From Terrisporobacter mayombei (GTDB taxonomy: Bacteria > Bacillota > Clostridia > Peptostreptococcales > Peptostreptococcaceae): a stretch of 64,000 nt of DNA. Made by a program: the position numbers and the translations under genes. Location: the NCBI RefSeq assembly GCF_020748465.1, contig NZ_JAHZMP010000006.1:124001-188000 (forward strand), in the 5' to 3' direction. The notes under the pieces are model-generated. The model saw nothing but the letters and a program-made list of their open reading frames with translations. It searched no databases and was not told the DNA's origin. Below, piece by piece: positions 63,188-64,000 of the stretch; positions within the stretch are counted from its first letter, which is position 1; every line of letters starts with the position of its first letter.

Positions 63188-64000
63188 TTAAAAAGTACTG
63201 TCTTCTTTTATCTTATAAAGAACTAAATCTTTATATTTTTTTAATCTAGATATTTCTTTTATTTTATTTTTATCTTTAGCAATCGAAATGATTTCGTTAT
63301 AAATTTTAATTAGTAATATTTCATTTTCACCAAGCTCTTCTGGGATACCAAGTAAAAATACTAGTTTAACATTTCTATCTTTATCAATAGCTAAAGTATC
63401 ATCAAATACTCCAAGAGCTAAAACAATATTATCGCTTTCATAATTTACAACATGTGGTATAGCAATATATTTATCAAAAACCATAGTAGAGTTGTCTTCT
63501 CTCTTTTTAAGTCGTTCTTTAAAACCATCATCCACATACCCATTATTTCGAAGTGCGTCAACCATTAAGTTTATATTTTCTTTGTAACTTAAATTATTAT
63601 CTAAAACGAAAAATTTTTCTTCATCTAGTAAGTTTAAAAGTATAGAATCTATTCCCTGTAATAGAGGAACTTCCAATTTTTGAGTATATTTGACTTGCTC
63701 GATTTGCTTTCTAAATTGGTGTTCATCAAATATCTCTTTCATATATATAATAGGTGTATTTATATCACAAGTTAATTTATATGTGGAACATATTAAGTCA
63801 TATTTGTTTAATAACTCATCATTAACTTCCATACTTGAATATATATCTATTTCTGATTCTGGAGATAAAATTTTCTTTAACTGACTAGATATAATCCTTG
63901 CAGTTAGCACCCCACTGCCACATATAATGGCTACCCTATAAATTTTATTCTTATATGAATTATCCGATATAAAAACTCCAAAGTACATAGCCATATATCC
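63188..64000 (-). CDS. BglG/LicR-type PTS-regulated transcriptional activator (partial)
   Basis: The C-terminal 270 residues of a larger regulator; the frame stays open to the window edge, so the start is outside. Residues near the edge form a PTS IIB-like domain (VAIICGSGVLTARI), and the last 145 residues form a fructose/mannitol-type IIA domain with the phospho-histidine in YIAIPHVVNYESD. Such proteins carry PRD domains further upstream and respond to the sugar PTS. It likely controls the sorbitol operon. Confidence 0.85.
   Translation of the reverse strand, partial: GYMAMYFGVFISDNSYKNKIYRVAIICGSGVLTARIISSQLKKILSPESEIDIYSSMEVNDELLNKYDLICSTYKLTCDINTPIIYMKEIFDEHQFRKQIEQVKYTQKLEVPLLQGIDSILLNLLDEEKFFVLDNNLSYKENINLMVDALRNNGYVDDGFKERLKKREDNSTMVFDKYIAIPHVVNYESDNIVLALGVFDDTLAIDKDRNVKLVFLLGIPEELGENEILLIKIYNEIISIAKDKNKIKEISRLKKYKDLVLYKIKEDSTF

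Noticed and set aside
1..64000. CRISPR array, prophage, insertion sequence, rRNA or tRNA
   Set aside because: No regularly spaced repeats, transposase or phage proteins, or RNA gene signatures were seen on either strand.

Overview
The window comes from a low-GC anaerobic Firmicute, most likely a Peptostreptococcaceae-type amino-acid fermenter related to Clostridioides, Paraclostridium or Paeniclostridium. The evidence is an AT-rich genome with strong AGGAGG ribosome sites, a complete selenium-dependent glycine reductase (Stickland) apparatus, a proline racemase very like the C. difficile enzyme, and short-spaced minus-strand operons. The placement is inferred from gene content, not from a database search. 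Almost all genes lie on the minus strand. The plus-strand exceptions are an AGCS symporter, an EamA exporter, a CPBP protease, an ABC exporter and a YitT protein. No rRNA, tRNA, CRISPR array, insertion sequence or prophage was seen.

Layout. 0-14 kb: sodium:alanine/glycine symporter, Fe-S protein, EamA permease, PadR/HAAS pair, a serine-synthesis-like trio (serA, class V aminotransferase, DUF1015), AI-2E family permease, ftsH and CPBP protease. 14-22 kb: VanY remnant, PHP phosphoesterase, S1-domain protein, sfsA, split chromate transporter, rpoN and an ABC exporter. 22-30 kb: three paralogous TSUP permeases around a proline racemase, an FNT channel, and a sensor kinase with an extracellular ABC-substrate-binding-like domain and no response regulator beside it.

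30-41.6 kb is the centrepiece: two consecutive glycine reductase loci, each preceded by a tandem glycine riboswitch. Locus 1 is riboswitch-grdX-grdE-grdB-trxB-trxA-grdA-grdCD. Its last gene is a single 856-codon reading frame that joins component C subunits GrdC and GrdD, which are normally separate. Locus 2 is riboswitch-grdE-grdB-grdA only, so it duplicates the substrate-binding and selenoprotein components and must share thioredoxin and component C with locus 1. All four grdA/grdB genes read through an in-frame UGA (selenocysteine). Strong hairpins surround the grdA genes, and a 15-bp perfect inverted repeat spans the region between the loci.

41.6-64 kb: two broken genes (acetyltransferase, LacI regulator) around a ROK glucokinase, an AmmeMemoRadiSam pair, a Fur-box-bearing siderophore uptake system (two permeases, ATPase, binding protein), a phosphodiesterase, an autoregulated MerR regulator, a DbpA-like helicase, a MarR-MATE efflux operon with paired operators, a cysteine-desulfurase-like enzyme, a Cys-rich unknown, YitT, a PHP phosphatase, and a glucitol/sorbitol-type PTS operon (regulator running off the window, gutM, srlA, srlE, srlB, then a fructose-6-phosphate-aldolase-type transaldolase).

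The genes fit an organism that takes up and ferments amino acids. Glycine is sensed by RNA and reduced to acetyl phosphate through GrdE/B, GrdA, Trx and GrdCD. Side modules handle iron, drug efflux and polyol uptake.
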